Positions 18,005-26,362 of a stretch of DNA of 64,000 nt are shown here, piece after piece. The stretch comes from an uncultured Carboxylicivirga sp. (GTDB taxonomy: Bacteria > Bacteroidota > Bacteroidia > Bacteroidales > Marinilabiliaceae), in the NCBI RefSeq assembly GCF_963668385.1, contig NZ_OY764327.1:2790001-2854000 (forward strand). The letters are read 5' to 3'. The notes under the pieces were generated by a model. That model saw only the letters and a program-made list of their open reading frames with translations. It was not told the DNA's origin and ran no database searches. Both the position numbers and the translations under genes were made by a program. How positions within the stretch are numbered: position 1 is the stretch's first letter; each line of letters opens with the position of its first letter.

Positions 18005-20563
18005 ATGGAATCAAGCACAAAGAAAATAGTAGGCACATTGGCCGTTGTGGCAGCTATCGGAGGCGGGTTTTACCTGTTTACCAAAGGCAAAAAACTACTG
18101 GCCGGGGCAAAGATGAACTTCGCCCTGTTGGGTTTCCGCATCCATAAGCTCACCTTACAGGAAGTCCAGTTTGCGGTCAAGCTCCGCTGTTACAACCCCA
18201 CCAACGCACCCATTACCCTTGCCATCAATCAGGTGGTGGCCAAATACAAGGGTTCCGACATTGCCTATTCCACCCCCGACATTAAAGGATTGACCATTCC
18301 AGCCGGACAAACCAAAGAGCCGGAAATCACCTTTCAAGTGCCTTACCTGAACCTCATGGGTAAAGGCTTGTCAACTGCTGTACTCCAAAACACGCAGCAG
18401 CTCAAGGCCGATATGACCTTCACCCTCACCATCAGCATCAACGGGGAAACCATCACCACCACGCAAAATTTAATCGACGAGAATATGAACGGACTAGCAT
18501 CGGGACAACTCGGTATTGTTTCCGGCCCACGCAATACAAAAGACGGACGACAGTTCAACCACCTGATAAAACGGGCTGCCGGAGCCAGCACCTTTATCAA
18601 GAACGGCAGTGTGCTGGAGACAGTGGAGAGCTGCATCAACATCATTGCCGACCACTACCGGGAAGTCGAGGAACTGGCCGCCAACCTAAAGGCCGATTCG
18701 GTAAAGGACACCTGCCGCAACATCTTCAATTTTGCCTACACCTACCTGCAATACCAAAAGGACGAGGACGGAACCGAACAGCTCCGCACACCCGCCAGAA
18801 GCTGGTTGGACGGACAGATTAAGTTCAGACAACAGGGAAACACCGATTCAGGCATCGACTGCGATGATTACAGCATCTTCTGCGGCTCCATCCTCAAATG
18901 TCTGGGCATCCCCTTTAAGTTCCGTATCACCAAGTATGACGGCAAAAGCTACTACCAGCACATCTATGTGGTTGTTCCGGCACAGGGCGACAGCGAAGAT
19001 GAGATTGTCATCGACCCGGTGCTTTCCAAGTTCGACTACCAGAAGCCTTACAGCTATGAGAAGTCCGACTTCAACATGTCGCCTTTGCAAATGCTCGGTG
19101 GCGTTCGGGGTATCAACGGACTGACCGGAACGCTGGGGCTGGGCTTGCCCATCTATGCCTTATCCGGTCTGGATATGGCGGGCGGACGGATTGCCGATGA
19201 AGACCATGCCGAACTCATGGCCATCATTTCAGGGGTTGACTTTGATGATGCCATCAACGGGCTTGGAAGTGCCGATGATGCCACGCTCAACTACCTGACA
19301 CGCACCCGTGACTTCCTTCTGAAAAGCAAGGAGAACAAGGGCAAGATGTCACACATCCAAAACCCCGACCAGTTCATCAGTATGATTGACCAAGCCATCA
19401 AGTTCTGGAACACCCCTCAGCGTGACCAAGTGCTGGACAAGCTGGCAACCATTGAAGACAAGCTGGCCAAGAGCGGCTTTATCAAATACGATTCGGAGGC
19501 CATGCAGGGATTGGCAGAGCTTGACGATTTGGACGAAGAACTGGATGGACTGAACGGCCAAAGAAGCCTTGGCGGCTTTTTCAAATCCCTCAAACGCATT
19601 GGCAAGAAGGTGGGCAAAGGCATTAAAAAGGGAGCCAAAGCCGTTGCCAAAGTCGGCAAAAAGGTGGTAAAAGCCATCGTTCGCTTTAACCCACTCTCCA
19701 TTGCCATTCGCAATGGACTGCTGGCTGCTATGCGCCTGAACATGTTCGGCATTGCCAAGAAGTTACAATACGCCTTTTTGCCTGATAATCTGGCCGCAAA
19801 GCACAACATTGACCCACAGAAGCTGGCCGACTTGAAAAAACGTTATGCCAAGGTACGAAAGCTCTTCGATGGCTTACAGGGCAAAGAGAAGAACCTGCGT
19901 TCTGCCATTTTGAAAGGGGCAAAACAAAAAAGTCCGGACTTTTCGGTGAAAGGGGTTCAAGGCATCGTGGCCGGATTGCAGGGATTGGAGGCCATTGGCC
20001 AGTTGGCCGAATTGGGCAGTCTGGGCGTGGCGGCCACCGCAGCATCGGTGGGTGCTGCAACCGGGGTGCTGGCAAAAATCAAGAGCTGGCTCCAGCCTGT
20101 CACCAACATCTTCAAAAAAGCCAAAGAAAAGATTGTCGCCCGTAAGCAAGCCAGACAACAGGCAACACAGGTACAGGCTCAACCGCAGCCGCAAGCATTG
20201 CCGCAACCCCAAAACATCATCGACACCAGCGAGGCATTCACAGAGAACCTCACACCGATAATGCCGATTGCACCAGTTGCGCCAACGGCCAGTTACAATA
20301 TCCCGAACCTTAGCCCGGCAAATGCCAACACACCTTATTTGCCATCGCCCACACCCACGAATATGGCACGCACGCCCACAGCGGTCAGCCCGACCAAGGG
20401 CATCAGCAAGGGAGCCAAAGTGGGCATCGGGTTGGGACTGGCCGCACTCATCGGAACCGGGGCTTACTTCATGTTCCGGGACAAGGGCAACAAACCCAAG
20501 ACCACTACCTCCCCCAAGGAAACACCCAATAAGAAATCGTTGGGGCGCATAGAACTCAGTTAA
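18005..20563 (+). CDS. Membrane-anchored LEA-like plus transglutaminase-like protein, probable structural protein
   Basis: An 852-residue protein. A membrane segment (about 9-28) is followed by an LEA14/WHy-like beta domain (about 38-150; RCYNPTNAPITLAINQVVAK) and a transglutaminase/protease-like domain with Cys in GIDCDDYS (about 287), His in YYQHIYVVV (about 319) and Asp in IVIDPVL (about 336), a complete Cys-His-Asp triad. A long Lys-rich amphipathic stretch (about 525-560), Ala/Gly-rich helices, a Pro/Gln/Thr-rich linker and a second membrane segment (about 803-825) follow. Two membrane anchors and a cross-linking-type domain suit a virion membrane or vertex protein. Not a recognised family as a whole. 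Confidence 0.6.
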   Translation: MESSTKKIVGTLAVVAAIGGGFYLFTKGKKLLAGAKMNFALLGFRIHKLTLQEVQFAVKLRCYNPTNAPITLAINQVVAKYKGSDIAYSTPDIKGLTIPAGQTKEPEITFQVPYLNLMGKGLSTAVLQNTQQLKADMTFTLTISINGETITTTQNLIDENMNGLASGQLGIVSGPRNTKDGRQFNHLIKRAAGASTFIKNGSVLETVESCINIIADHYREVEELAANLKADSVKDTCRNIFNFAYTYLQYQKDEDGTEQLRTPARSWLDGQIKFRQQGNTDSGIDCDDYSIFCGSILKCLGIPFKFRITKYDGKSYYQHIYVVVPAQGDSEDEIVIDPVLSKFDYQKPYSYEKSDFNMSPLQMLGGVRGINGLTGTLGLGLPIYALSGLDMAGGRIADEDHAELMAIISGVDFDDAINGLGSADDATLNYLTRTRDFLLKSKENKGKMSHIQNPDQFISMIDQAIKFWNTPQRDQVLDKLATIEDKLAKSGFIKYDSEAMQGLAELDDLDEELDGLNGQRSLGGFFKSLKRIGKKVGKGIKKGAKAVAKVGKKVVKAIVRFNPLSIAIRNGLLAAMRLNMFGIAKKLQYAFLPDNLAAKHNIDPQKLADLKKRYAKVRKLFDGLQGKEKNLRSAILKGAKQKSPDFSVKGVQGIVAGLQGLEAIGQLAELGSLGVAATAASVGAATGVLAKIKSWLQPVTNIFKKAKEKIVARKQARQQATQVQAQPQPQALPQPQNIIDTSEAFTENLTPIMPIAPVAPTASYNIPNLSPANANTPYLPSPTPTNMARTPTAVSPTKGISKGAKVGIGLGLAALIGTGAYFMFRDKGNKPKTTTSPKETPNKKSLGRIELS

Positions 20564-20587
20564 AACCAGTACTTAAATTTTATAAAC

Positions 20588-21247
20588 ATGGCAGTAAGAA
20601 AAAAGACTTCGAGAACCCCGACCACATCGGCACGGGCAACCAAGATTGACTTTATGAAAGCCACCAACAACATTGGAAAACCCGTTGCTGCCATAGCAGG
20701 GTTTGCCGTTGGCAAGTATGCTTTGAAAAAGTTATCGAAAAGCCAGACCGTTACCGGGCTGATGGGAACAGATATGAAGGATTACATCCTTCCGGCAGCC
20801 GTCACGATGGGCGGTTTGATTGGCACACAGTTCACCAAAAACGAATACATCCAGCTGGGCTTGGTGGGTGCGGCAGGTGCAGGTGTGGAAGCCATCATCA
20901 AGAAAGCCACCGGAAAGACCATCCTGCAAGGATTGGAGGGCTTAATCGGTGACGAGGAAAGCCCCGATTTTGAGGATATGAGCGGCCTTCGTGCCTTGAA
21001 CCCGGTCACCCAAGCACTTCCGGCAGCCGATATTGACATCGAAAGGGAAATCCAACGCTCGGTATCGGGTGCAGCGGACTTCTCCATGTCGGACGAACCC
21101 ATTGGAAACATCACCACCGATTATTCCATGTCGGATGACCCTATCGGAAATATGGACTATTCGGATGATGTGGTTGGCTCACTGACCAAAATCAACCCCG
21201 ACAGCATGGACTTCGACATCTTTTCGGGAGATATGATGGAATCCTAA
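20588..21247 (+). CDS. Small hydrophobic protein with acidic repeated tail, probable virion membrane protein
   Basis: A 219-residue protein with a basic N-terminus, two or three hydrophobic stretches (VAAIAGFAVGKYAL, AAVTMGGLIGTQF, LGLVGAAGAGVEAII) and an acidic tail holding two near-copies of a motif (FSMSDEPIGN and YSMSDDPIGN). No family recognised. It lies between the transglutaminase-like protein and the proposed capsid gene, so a virion membrane role is inferred. Confidence 0.5.
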   Translation: MAVRKKTSRTPTTSARATKIDFMKATNNIGKPVAAIAGFAVGKYALKKLSKSQTVTGLMGTDMKDYILPAAVTMGGLIGTQFTKNEYIQLGLVGAAGAGVEAIIKKATGKTILQGLEGLIGDEESPDFEDMSGLRALNPVTQALPAADIDIEREIQRSVSGAADFSMSDEPIGNITTDYSMSDDPIGNMDYSDDVVGSLTKINPDSMDFDIFSGDMMES

Positions 21248-21311
21248 AGCCTTGGGGCAAAGCAATTCAATACAATAAACCAATTATTAAAAACACAAAA
21301 AAGTAAAAATC

Positions 21312-22154
21312 ATGGCAGACATTAATGAGCAGAATGATTTGTACCCTTCAATGGAAGAAATTGAAGGTTTGGAAATAGCGATTCTCAACAAGGAAGAGGA
21401 CGCTTTGGAGAGGGACGAAGACCAAGACGATGCCGTTGAAGGCATTGGTGACTTGGGACGTGCAAGGCGAAAGCAAAAGCGTCAGGTGCGCAGGGTTAAG
21501 CGCAGCGTGAGCCGCAAGAATGCGGTGAAGCGTTCCTACAATGCCGGGGCAAAAAGCACCGCTGTAAAAACAGGTTTGACCCGGGATTTGACCTCCAAAG
21601 GGCAGTTTGAATTGCGCCGCCAGCAGTTGCCCCCTGAAATCCAGAAAGCACTCAAGGATGCCCGGATGCAGACGGTAGATGCGGCCATCTACACCATCAA
21701 GAGCATCAAAGACCGCTCGGACATCGACCTGATGGAGGCATCGGACGATAAGAAGACAGGCCGCACCAACCTGAACCGTGCGCAGTTGGATTCAGGAAAG
21801 TATTTCCTGCTGACCGACATCGTGCTGGAATACGCCCACGGCTCTTCGGAAGACGATAACGACCCGGCTGATTACTCTTTCGGACAGTTCGCCTTCCCTC
21901 CGCAGATGATTAACGGAACCTTTGAGATGACTTTGGGAACCAAGGTGATTCTACCCGAAATCTCTTGTGCCGTGTTCGATGACAGCGACACCAACAAGCG
22001 CAAATTCCTCTACAAGCTGGCCAACCCCAAATGGTTGAAGCCTTCGATGGACATCACGCCCAAGCTGAACATGCCCAAGGCGGTGACCGGGGACAAGGTG
22101 TTTAACCCGGCGGTGAAGATTACCCTGTTGGGAACCATGACCGAGAAAGCGTAG
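21312..22154 (+). CDS. Proposed major capsid-like protein (basic arm plus beta-rich domain)
   Basis: A 280-residue protein. The first 50 residues are acidic, followed by a strongly basic arm (RRKQKRQVRRVKRSVSRK). From about 155 onward the sequence alternates in beta fashion (YFLLTDIVLEYA, GTFEMTLGTKVILPEISCAVF, AVKITLLGTM), as in jelly-roll capsid proteins. The gene stands alone: an A-rich leader precedes it and an intrinsic terminator (22244-22275) follows, unlike its tightly packed neighbours, which suits a product needed in high amounts. No sequence family recognised; the capsid call is a hypothesis. Confidence 0.45.
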   Translation: MADINEQNDLYPSMEEIEGLEIAILNKEEDALERDEDQDDAVEGIGDLGRARRKQKRQVRRVKRSVSRKNAVKRSYNAGAKSTAVKTGLTRDLTSKGQFELRRQQLPPEIQKALKDARMQTVDAAIYTIKSIKDRSDIDLMEASDDKKTGRTNLNRAQLDSGKYFLLTDIVLEYAHGSSEDDNDPADYSFGQFAFPPQMINGTFEMTLGTKVILPEISCAVFDDSDTNKRKFLYKLANPKWLKPSMDITPKLNMPKAVTGDKVFNPAVKITLLGTMTEKA

Positions 22155-22243
22155 AACCATCCTGTTTGCCGTCGGAACAAAGAGCAAAACCATACTAAAC
22201 TTTGGCTCTGTGATGACCGCAAACGATGCGTCCATAAATCTTC

Positions 22244-22275
22244 AGGGACGGTGATTGCAGCCGTCCCTTTTTTCT
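22244..22275 (+). terminator. Intrinsic terminator after the proposed capsid gene
   Basis: The 8-bp stem AGGGACGG / CCGTCCCT (22244-22251 with 22261-22268) is followed by a T-run. As an internal terminator inside a long one-strand block it would raise the ratio of upstream to downstream products. Confidence 0.8.
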
Positions 22276-22291
22276 AAAACCAGTTCAAGCA

Positions 22292-22690
22292 ATGGAAACA
22301 AAAGAGATAAAAACGCCCAGCCCCATCAAGAAGCTTCAGGTCATCAAGTTTGAGGTGAAAAAAGGCCAGACCTACGAGTTTAACGGTAACACCAAGACCG
22401 AACACGACCGCATCAAAGGCATCTTCCTTCGTCTTTCCAATCCCAACGCTTTGCAGGGAGCCACGCTCCGGGTATGGATTGATGATACCGAGATTATCCC
22501 TGACGATACCGAAGTCGCCCTGCTGCACCACAACGATGACCTCTCCATTCAGGACGTGGCCTTTCCCTTGGATGAGAAAGCCAAGAACAGCCCCGTTCGC
22601 ATCATCTACAAAGACGACAGTGCCAACCTTGCCGTGGCCGACAGTTACCACGTTAGGGCTTACCTGCTGGCCGAGGTAAGCAGGAAGTAA
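22292..22690 (+). CDS. Small beta-rich protein, possible minor capsid protein
   Basis: A 132-residue protein with alternating hydrophobic strands throughout (LQVIKFEVKKGQTYEF, GATLRVWIDDTEIIP, YHVRAYLLAEVSRK) and almost no helix-forming stretch. The size is that of a single jelly-roll. No family recognised. It follows the proposed major capsid gene after the terminator and precedes two more proteins with beta character. Confidence 0.5.
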   Translation: METKEIKTPSPIKKLQVIKFEVKKGQTYEFNGNTKTEHDRIKGIFLRLSNPNALQGATLRVWIDDTEIIPDDTEVALLHHNDDLSIQDVAFPLDEKAKNSPVRIIYKDDSANLAVADSYHVRAYLLAEVSRK

Positions 22691-22711
22691 CCTTTCAATC
22701 CCCTCCAAGAA

Positions 22712-22804
22712 ATGAAACGAGCCATTAAGAAACTTCACTTTATAATGCGAATGACAATTGGCGAGTTCCATGTGGCAACTGAAAAACAAACAATTATCAC
22801 ATGA
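22712..22804 (+). CDS. 30-residue leader-type ORF coupled to the next gene
   Basis: A short ORF (MKRAIKKLHFIMRMTIGEF at its start) fills the only gap between 22690 and 22801. Its stop overlaps the next start as ATGA, so it may couple translation rather than make a functional protein. Support is limited to position and the overlap. Confidence 0.3.
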   Translation: MKRAIKKLHFIMRMTIGEFHVATEKQTIIT

Positions 22805-23577
22805 AAAGATACTTTGTCATCACCCACCAGTCGCAGCACAACGGCCATTTGAACGTGCAGGACTTGCTTCCTGCATCGTGCAAGCTCATTACCGGGGTGA
22901 CGGTCATTGCCACGGTGAAACAGGCCGGAGAGATGGAAGACACCACCCGTGAGTTGGTCTTTCCACAGGCTTTGATAACCAACCTGACCAAACTGGACAG
23001 CATTGCCGGGCTGTTCTATTCCTACCTGCGCACCCGTTCCAGTGAAGCGGAAAGCCGTGAGTATTTTGAGGCTTCCATCTTACCGGAGATTACCAGCGTG
23101 TTGGCTCAAAACATCCTGTACACCTGTCTGGATGCCGCACAACAACAGCAATTGACCGACAGCCTTTCGCAGCTCTTTCTGTCCGGGTTTGCCGATTACC
23201 TCTACAACGAAGTGAGGCTTTACGAGAAAGGCCACGGCATGAGCAATACGGATTTTGCCGATTTCATTGCGCAACACATCTTGATGTTTGCCTACCTCAA
23301 TAAGGAAGAGGTCTTCTTCCATACCAAGCAGGCATACAAACAACCGGAACCTTACGAATGTGGCAACATCAGCCTTTTAATCAACGGAAACAGCTTTTTA
23401 CTCCGGGATTACATGTTGACGGCCAACCGCAAGGTGCGCAACCTCAAAAAGGAGATTATCCCTTTCCATGAGCCTTTGGAGGTAAACTCCAACATCCATA
23501 CGGTTTTCAAAAGCAACAAAAACAGCGTTGGCAGCACCCTGACCATCCGAATTTATATCGAGTATGAACACAAGTGA
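22801..23577 (+). CDS. Probable structural protein, mixed helix and beta
   Basis: A 258-residue protein. A beta-rich start (RYFVITHQSQHNGHLNVQDL) and end (VGSTLTIRIYIEYEHK) enclose a helical centre. No family recognised. It overlaps the next gene by 14 bases, showing operon-like packing in the presumed structural cluster. Confidence 0.5.
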   Translation: MKRYFVITHQSQHNGHLNVQDLLPASCKLITGVTVIATVKQAGEMEDTTRELVFPQALITNLTKLDSIAGLFYSYLRTRSSEAESREYFEASILPEITSVLAQNILYTCLDAAQQQQLTDSLSQLFLSGFADYLYNEVRLYEKGHGMSNTDFADFIAQHILMFAYLNKEEVFFHTKQAYKQPEPYECGNISLLINGNSFLLRDYMLTANRKVRNLKKEIIPFHEPLEVNSNIHTVFKSNKNSVGSTLTIRIYIEYEHK

Positions 23578-23914
23578 GTTACTCCATACCATCGCCAAAG
23601 ACCGCATTGCCGGGCTAAGAACCATCGACAGCTACCAGCTAAAGCCTGTGGTGGTCAATGTGACCAAGGCCGACCAGACCATAGACCTGAAAAACGACAT
23701 GTGGATTCTCAACACCCAAAGGATTCCGGCATCCATCACCGGGCTGGAGCTGGTCAGTAGCGACAACGTGTTCACGGCCACCCCCGATGAATACGAGTTC
23801 ATGGATGAGTACCGCTATCAGGTTTTTACCGATTACATCGACATCCGAACCGAAACGGATGAGTTCAAGCCCTTCCGGCTGGAATTTGTAAAGATTATCC
23901 CTCACCGTAATTGA
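23564..23914 (+). CDS. Small beta-rich probable structural protein
   Basis: A 116-residue protein with strands such as LKPVVVNVTKADQTIDL and DMWILNTQRIPASITGLEL. No Cys and no enzymatic motif seen; unrecognised. Together with its three upstream neighbours it forms a run of compact beta-type proteins expected in a capsid gene cluster. Confidence 0.5.
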   Translation: MNTSELLHTIAKDRIAGLRTIDSYQLKPVVVNVTKADQTIDLKNDMWILNTQRIPASITGLELVSSDNVFTATPDEYEFMDEYRYQVFTDYIDIRTETDEFKPFRLEFVKIIPHRN

Positions 23915-23921
23915 TGAAGCT

Positions 23922-25028
23922 ATGTTAGATTACAGAGAACAAATAAGCAGCATATACAACTTTTTAAAGCGTTCGGAAGCCGAACAGAAGTACCCTTACG
24001 CTTACGAGATAGTCCTTTTGACGGGTATTGATGAGACTGCCCTGACCTCACGCACGTCCGGCAGCAGCAAGTTCAATCAGGACATTGAAAATGCCGTGGA
24101 AAAAGCCAAACAGGCTCACGGGATGCTCCGTGTGGACGTGTATGGCGGCAAAAGTCCCAATGCCCGAAAACTCAACACCTACACAGTCAATGTGAGCGGC
24201 TTGTTGAACCCGCCCAAACCAAGTTTGGAGAAGGAAGAAATCCAGAGCCTCATTAAAGCAGAAATCAGCCAGATACCCAAACCCCAGAACGGGTTGGGCG
24301 ATTTGAACAGCCTCTTGGGCATGTTCACTGGGAACAGCGAAGGCTTGCAAGGCATTGAAGGGCTGTTTGGCCTTTTCAATACCATATCGGGCAACAACAA
24401 GGAGATGGACAGAATCAGTTACCAAAAGCAGTTGGATGACTTCAAGTTCGAGACCCGGTTCAACACCCTTCAGGAACGCTATGAACAGCTCCGGAGCGAG
24501 AACGCAGAACTACGAGTGGAGAAAGAACGCTTCCTGAACGAGAACAAGGAGCTGAAAAGCGAAAAAATAGACCTTGAAAACCGTCTGGCCGGGTATGCCC
24601 CCAACGAAATCATGAAGCGTGTGGCCATTGGTGCGGTGGCGACCCTTGGCGGACGGCTTCTGAGCAATAGCCCCAAAACGGCAGAACTCCTTGGACTGAC
24701 CGCCAACGAACTCAAAGGGGCATTGGGCTTTGTGGACGAGCCAACCGACAACACGGGTATGCCACAGGCCAATGTGGAGATAAGCGAGATAGGTGCGCCC
24801 CAATCACCTGAAGACAAGAAAAAGGCCGAAATCATCAAGAACCTCTCCGATGCCCTCTCCACATGGGAATTACAGGACGTGGCCAAGATTGCCAATATCG
24901 TGGGCTTGTGCCTCGACAGGGCTGAACTCATCAACAAAACGCTGGCCTTTTTGAGCCAATCCATCAAGGGAACCCCGGCAGGTGAACCCGAAGAAGTGGA
25001 ATTGGAAAGCGAAGAACTGGACAACTAA
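23922..25028 (+). CDS. Coiled-coil probable structural/scaffold protein
   Basis: A 368-residue protein. Gly/Leu-rich patches (NGLGDLNSLLG, EGLQGIEGLFGLF, residues about 125-150) precede a long heptad-like coiled coil (about 165-225; RYEQLRSENAELRVEKERF). A hydrophobic segment and a helical C-terminal part follow. No family recognised. A scaffolding or packaging-associated role is a guess from location. Confidence 0.5.
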   Translation: MLDYREQISSIYNFLKRSEAEQKYPYAYEIVLLTGIDETALTSRTSGSSKFNQDIENAVEKAKQAHGMLRVDVYGGKSPNARKLNTYTVNVSGLLNPPKPSLEKEEIQSLIKAEISQIPKPQNGLGDLNSLLGMFTGNSEGLQGIEGLFGLFNTISGNNKEMDRISYQKQLDDFKFETRFNTLQERYEQLRSENAELRVEKERFLNENKELKSEKIDLENRLAGYAPNEIMKRVAIGAVATLGGRLLSNSPKTAELLGLTANELKGALGFVDEPTDNTGMPQANVEISEIGAPQSPEDKKKAEIIKNLSDALSTWELQDVAKIANIVGLCLDRAELINKTLAFLSQSIKGTPAGEPEEVELESEELDN

Positions 25029-25040
25029 AAAAGCAAGGAT

Positions 25041-25217
25041 ATGAAAAAATTCAAAGTAGCCATCACCATCGAGGCCGAAACGCCCGAAACGGTTCAGAAA
25101 GTAGGCAACCTCATTCAGAATGCGGTCAACAAGGTGGAACAAAAGGACATCATCCGACTGCTGGAGAAGGTGTCACAGAATCCGGGCATTGTTAAAACCG
25201 CCTTAAAGTTCATCTGA
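25041..25217 (+). CDS. 58-residue conserved-looking small protein
   Basis: A short ORF (KKFKVAITIEAETPETVQKV at its start) with an alternating strand followed by two helices. Its stop overlaps the next start (TGATG), which fills the gap precisely and supports translation. Function unknown. Confidence 0.6.
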   Translation: MKKFKVAITIEAETPETVQKVGNLIQNAVNKVEQKDIIRLLEKVSQNPGIVKTALKFI

Positions 25218-25693
25218 TGGATGCCACGCAAGCAAATAAGGCGGCCATGATAACCACTGGCATTAAAATCGGTGTCCCGGTGGTGGCTATCGGTGTGGGC
25301 ATTTACCTTATCCGCAGGGCTATCAAAAAGAGAAGCAACCCGGACGGGACTTCCTCACGGGTAGCCCCTTCGCTAAAGGATACGGTCATTGAAACGAAAA
25401 ACCTGACCATCACCCCATCCGATGCCGCCCTGTTTGCCAATACCCTCTATGGAGCCATGCTGGACTTTGGGACGGATGAAAAGACCATTTACAGCACCAT
25501 CGACAAAATAGCCACCAAAGATGACATGCTGCTGGTGATAAAAGCCTTTGGCATGAAGCAATACCTCTGGGGAACCCGTGCGGCTTTCATTGGTCAGGAT
25601 TACAATCTGGTCGGCTGGCTTCGCTTTGAGTTAAGCGAGGGCGAGCTGGCCAAAATCAAACCCAAGTTCGACCAGTGGGGTATTCCGCTATAA
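25217..25693 (+). CDS. Single-pass membrane protein with annexin-like fold segment
   Basis: A 158-residue protein with an N-terminal membrane helix (IGVPVVAIGVGIYLIRRA) followed by basic residues. A helical domain follows with DAALFANTLYGAMLDFGTDE and TIYSTIDKIATKDDMLLVI, a GTDE pattern reminiscent of annexin repeats. Calcium or membrane binding cannot be concluded. It fits a set of proteins here with one N-terminal membrane anchor each. Confidence 0.55.
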   Translation: MDATQANKAAMITTGIKIGVPVVAIGVGIYLIRRAIKKRSNPDGTSSRVAPSLKDTVIETKNLTITPSDAALFANTLYGAMLDFGTDEKTIYSTIDKIATKDDMLLVIKAFGMKQYLWGTRAAFIGQDYNLVGWLRFELSEGELAKIKPKFDQWGIPL

Positions 25694-25707
25694 ACACCGA
25701 TACAACT

Positions 25708-26331
25708 ATGGACAAGAAGCACAAGAAGATATTATTTATTTCGGGAGGGGTGTTGACCACCGGGGCAATAGTGACCACCGTTTTGCTGATTCGAAGACGA
25801 AACAAGCGCAAACGTGGGCTATTGCCCCCAAGTGGTTCTGATACACGTCCGGCCAATATCCTGACCACCAACAGTAACACTTTACCGTCCAATTTCCGCA
25901 ACTGGAACGGTGGTAGTGATTACCTGTCATCGGCTCCAAGGGGCATCCGCAACAACAATCCGGGCAACCTGATTTTTACCAACATCAACTGGACGGGCAA
26001 ACTACCCAAAGAGCAGAACAAGGACAGGCGTTTCGAGATGTTCATCACCCCGGAATACGGTATCCGTGCCATGATTAAAGACCTCAAGAATGACATCGAA
26101 AAGGGCAAGAACACTGTTCCGGCATTGATGACCGAATACGCCCCCCGGTTTGAGAACAACACCGATGCTTACATCCAGACGGTATGCAAGGATTTAAAGG
26201 TCAGTGCAACGGCCAAGCTGCTGCCGACCAAAAACACCCTGCGGCTATTGGTTCACTCCATCAGCCGGGTGGAAAACGGTGGCAATTTTATCACCAACGA
26301 GCTTTTTGATAAGGCTTATGCAATGATTTGA
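25708..26331 (+). CDS. Membrane-anchored lysozyme-like protein (GIRNNNPGNL family, 'structural protein P5' type)
   Basis: A 207-residue protein from ATG 25708; the upstream GTG overlaps the previous gene. An N-terminal membrane helix (ILFISGGVLTTGAIVTTVLLI) and a linker precede the signature RGIRNNNPGNL and GIRAMIKDLKNDIEKGKN, typical of small phage lysozyme-like proteins annotated as structural protein P5. Expected role: local peptidoglycan cleavage during entry. A membrane-bound, virion-type lytic protein separate from the endolysin at 38261 supports a virus-like origin for the block. Confidence 0.75.
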   Translation: MDKKHKKILFISGGVLTTGAIVTTVLLIRRRNKRKRGLLPPSGSDTRPANILTTNSNTLPSNFRNWNGGSDYLSSAPRGIRNNNPGNLIFTNINWTGKLPKEQNKDRRFEMFITPEYGIRAMIKDLKNDIEKGKNTVPALMTEYAPRFENNTDAYIQTVCKDLKVSATAKLLPTKNTLRLLVHSISRVENGGNFITNELFDKAYAMI

Positions 26332-26362
26332 ATTAGAGTACTAACGATTTATCACGACATAA

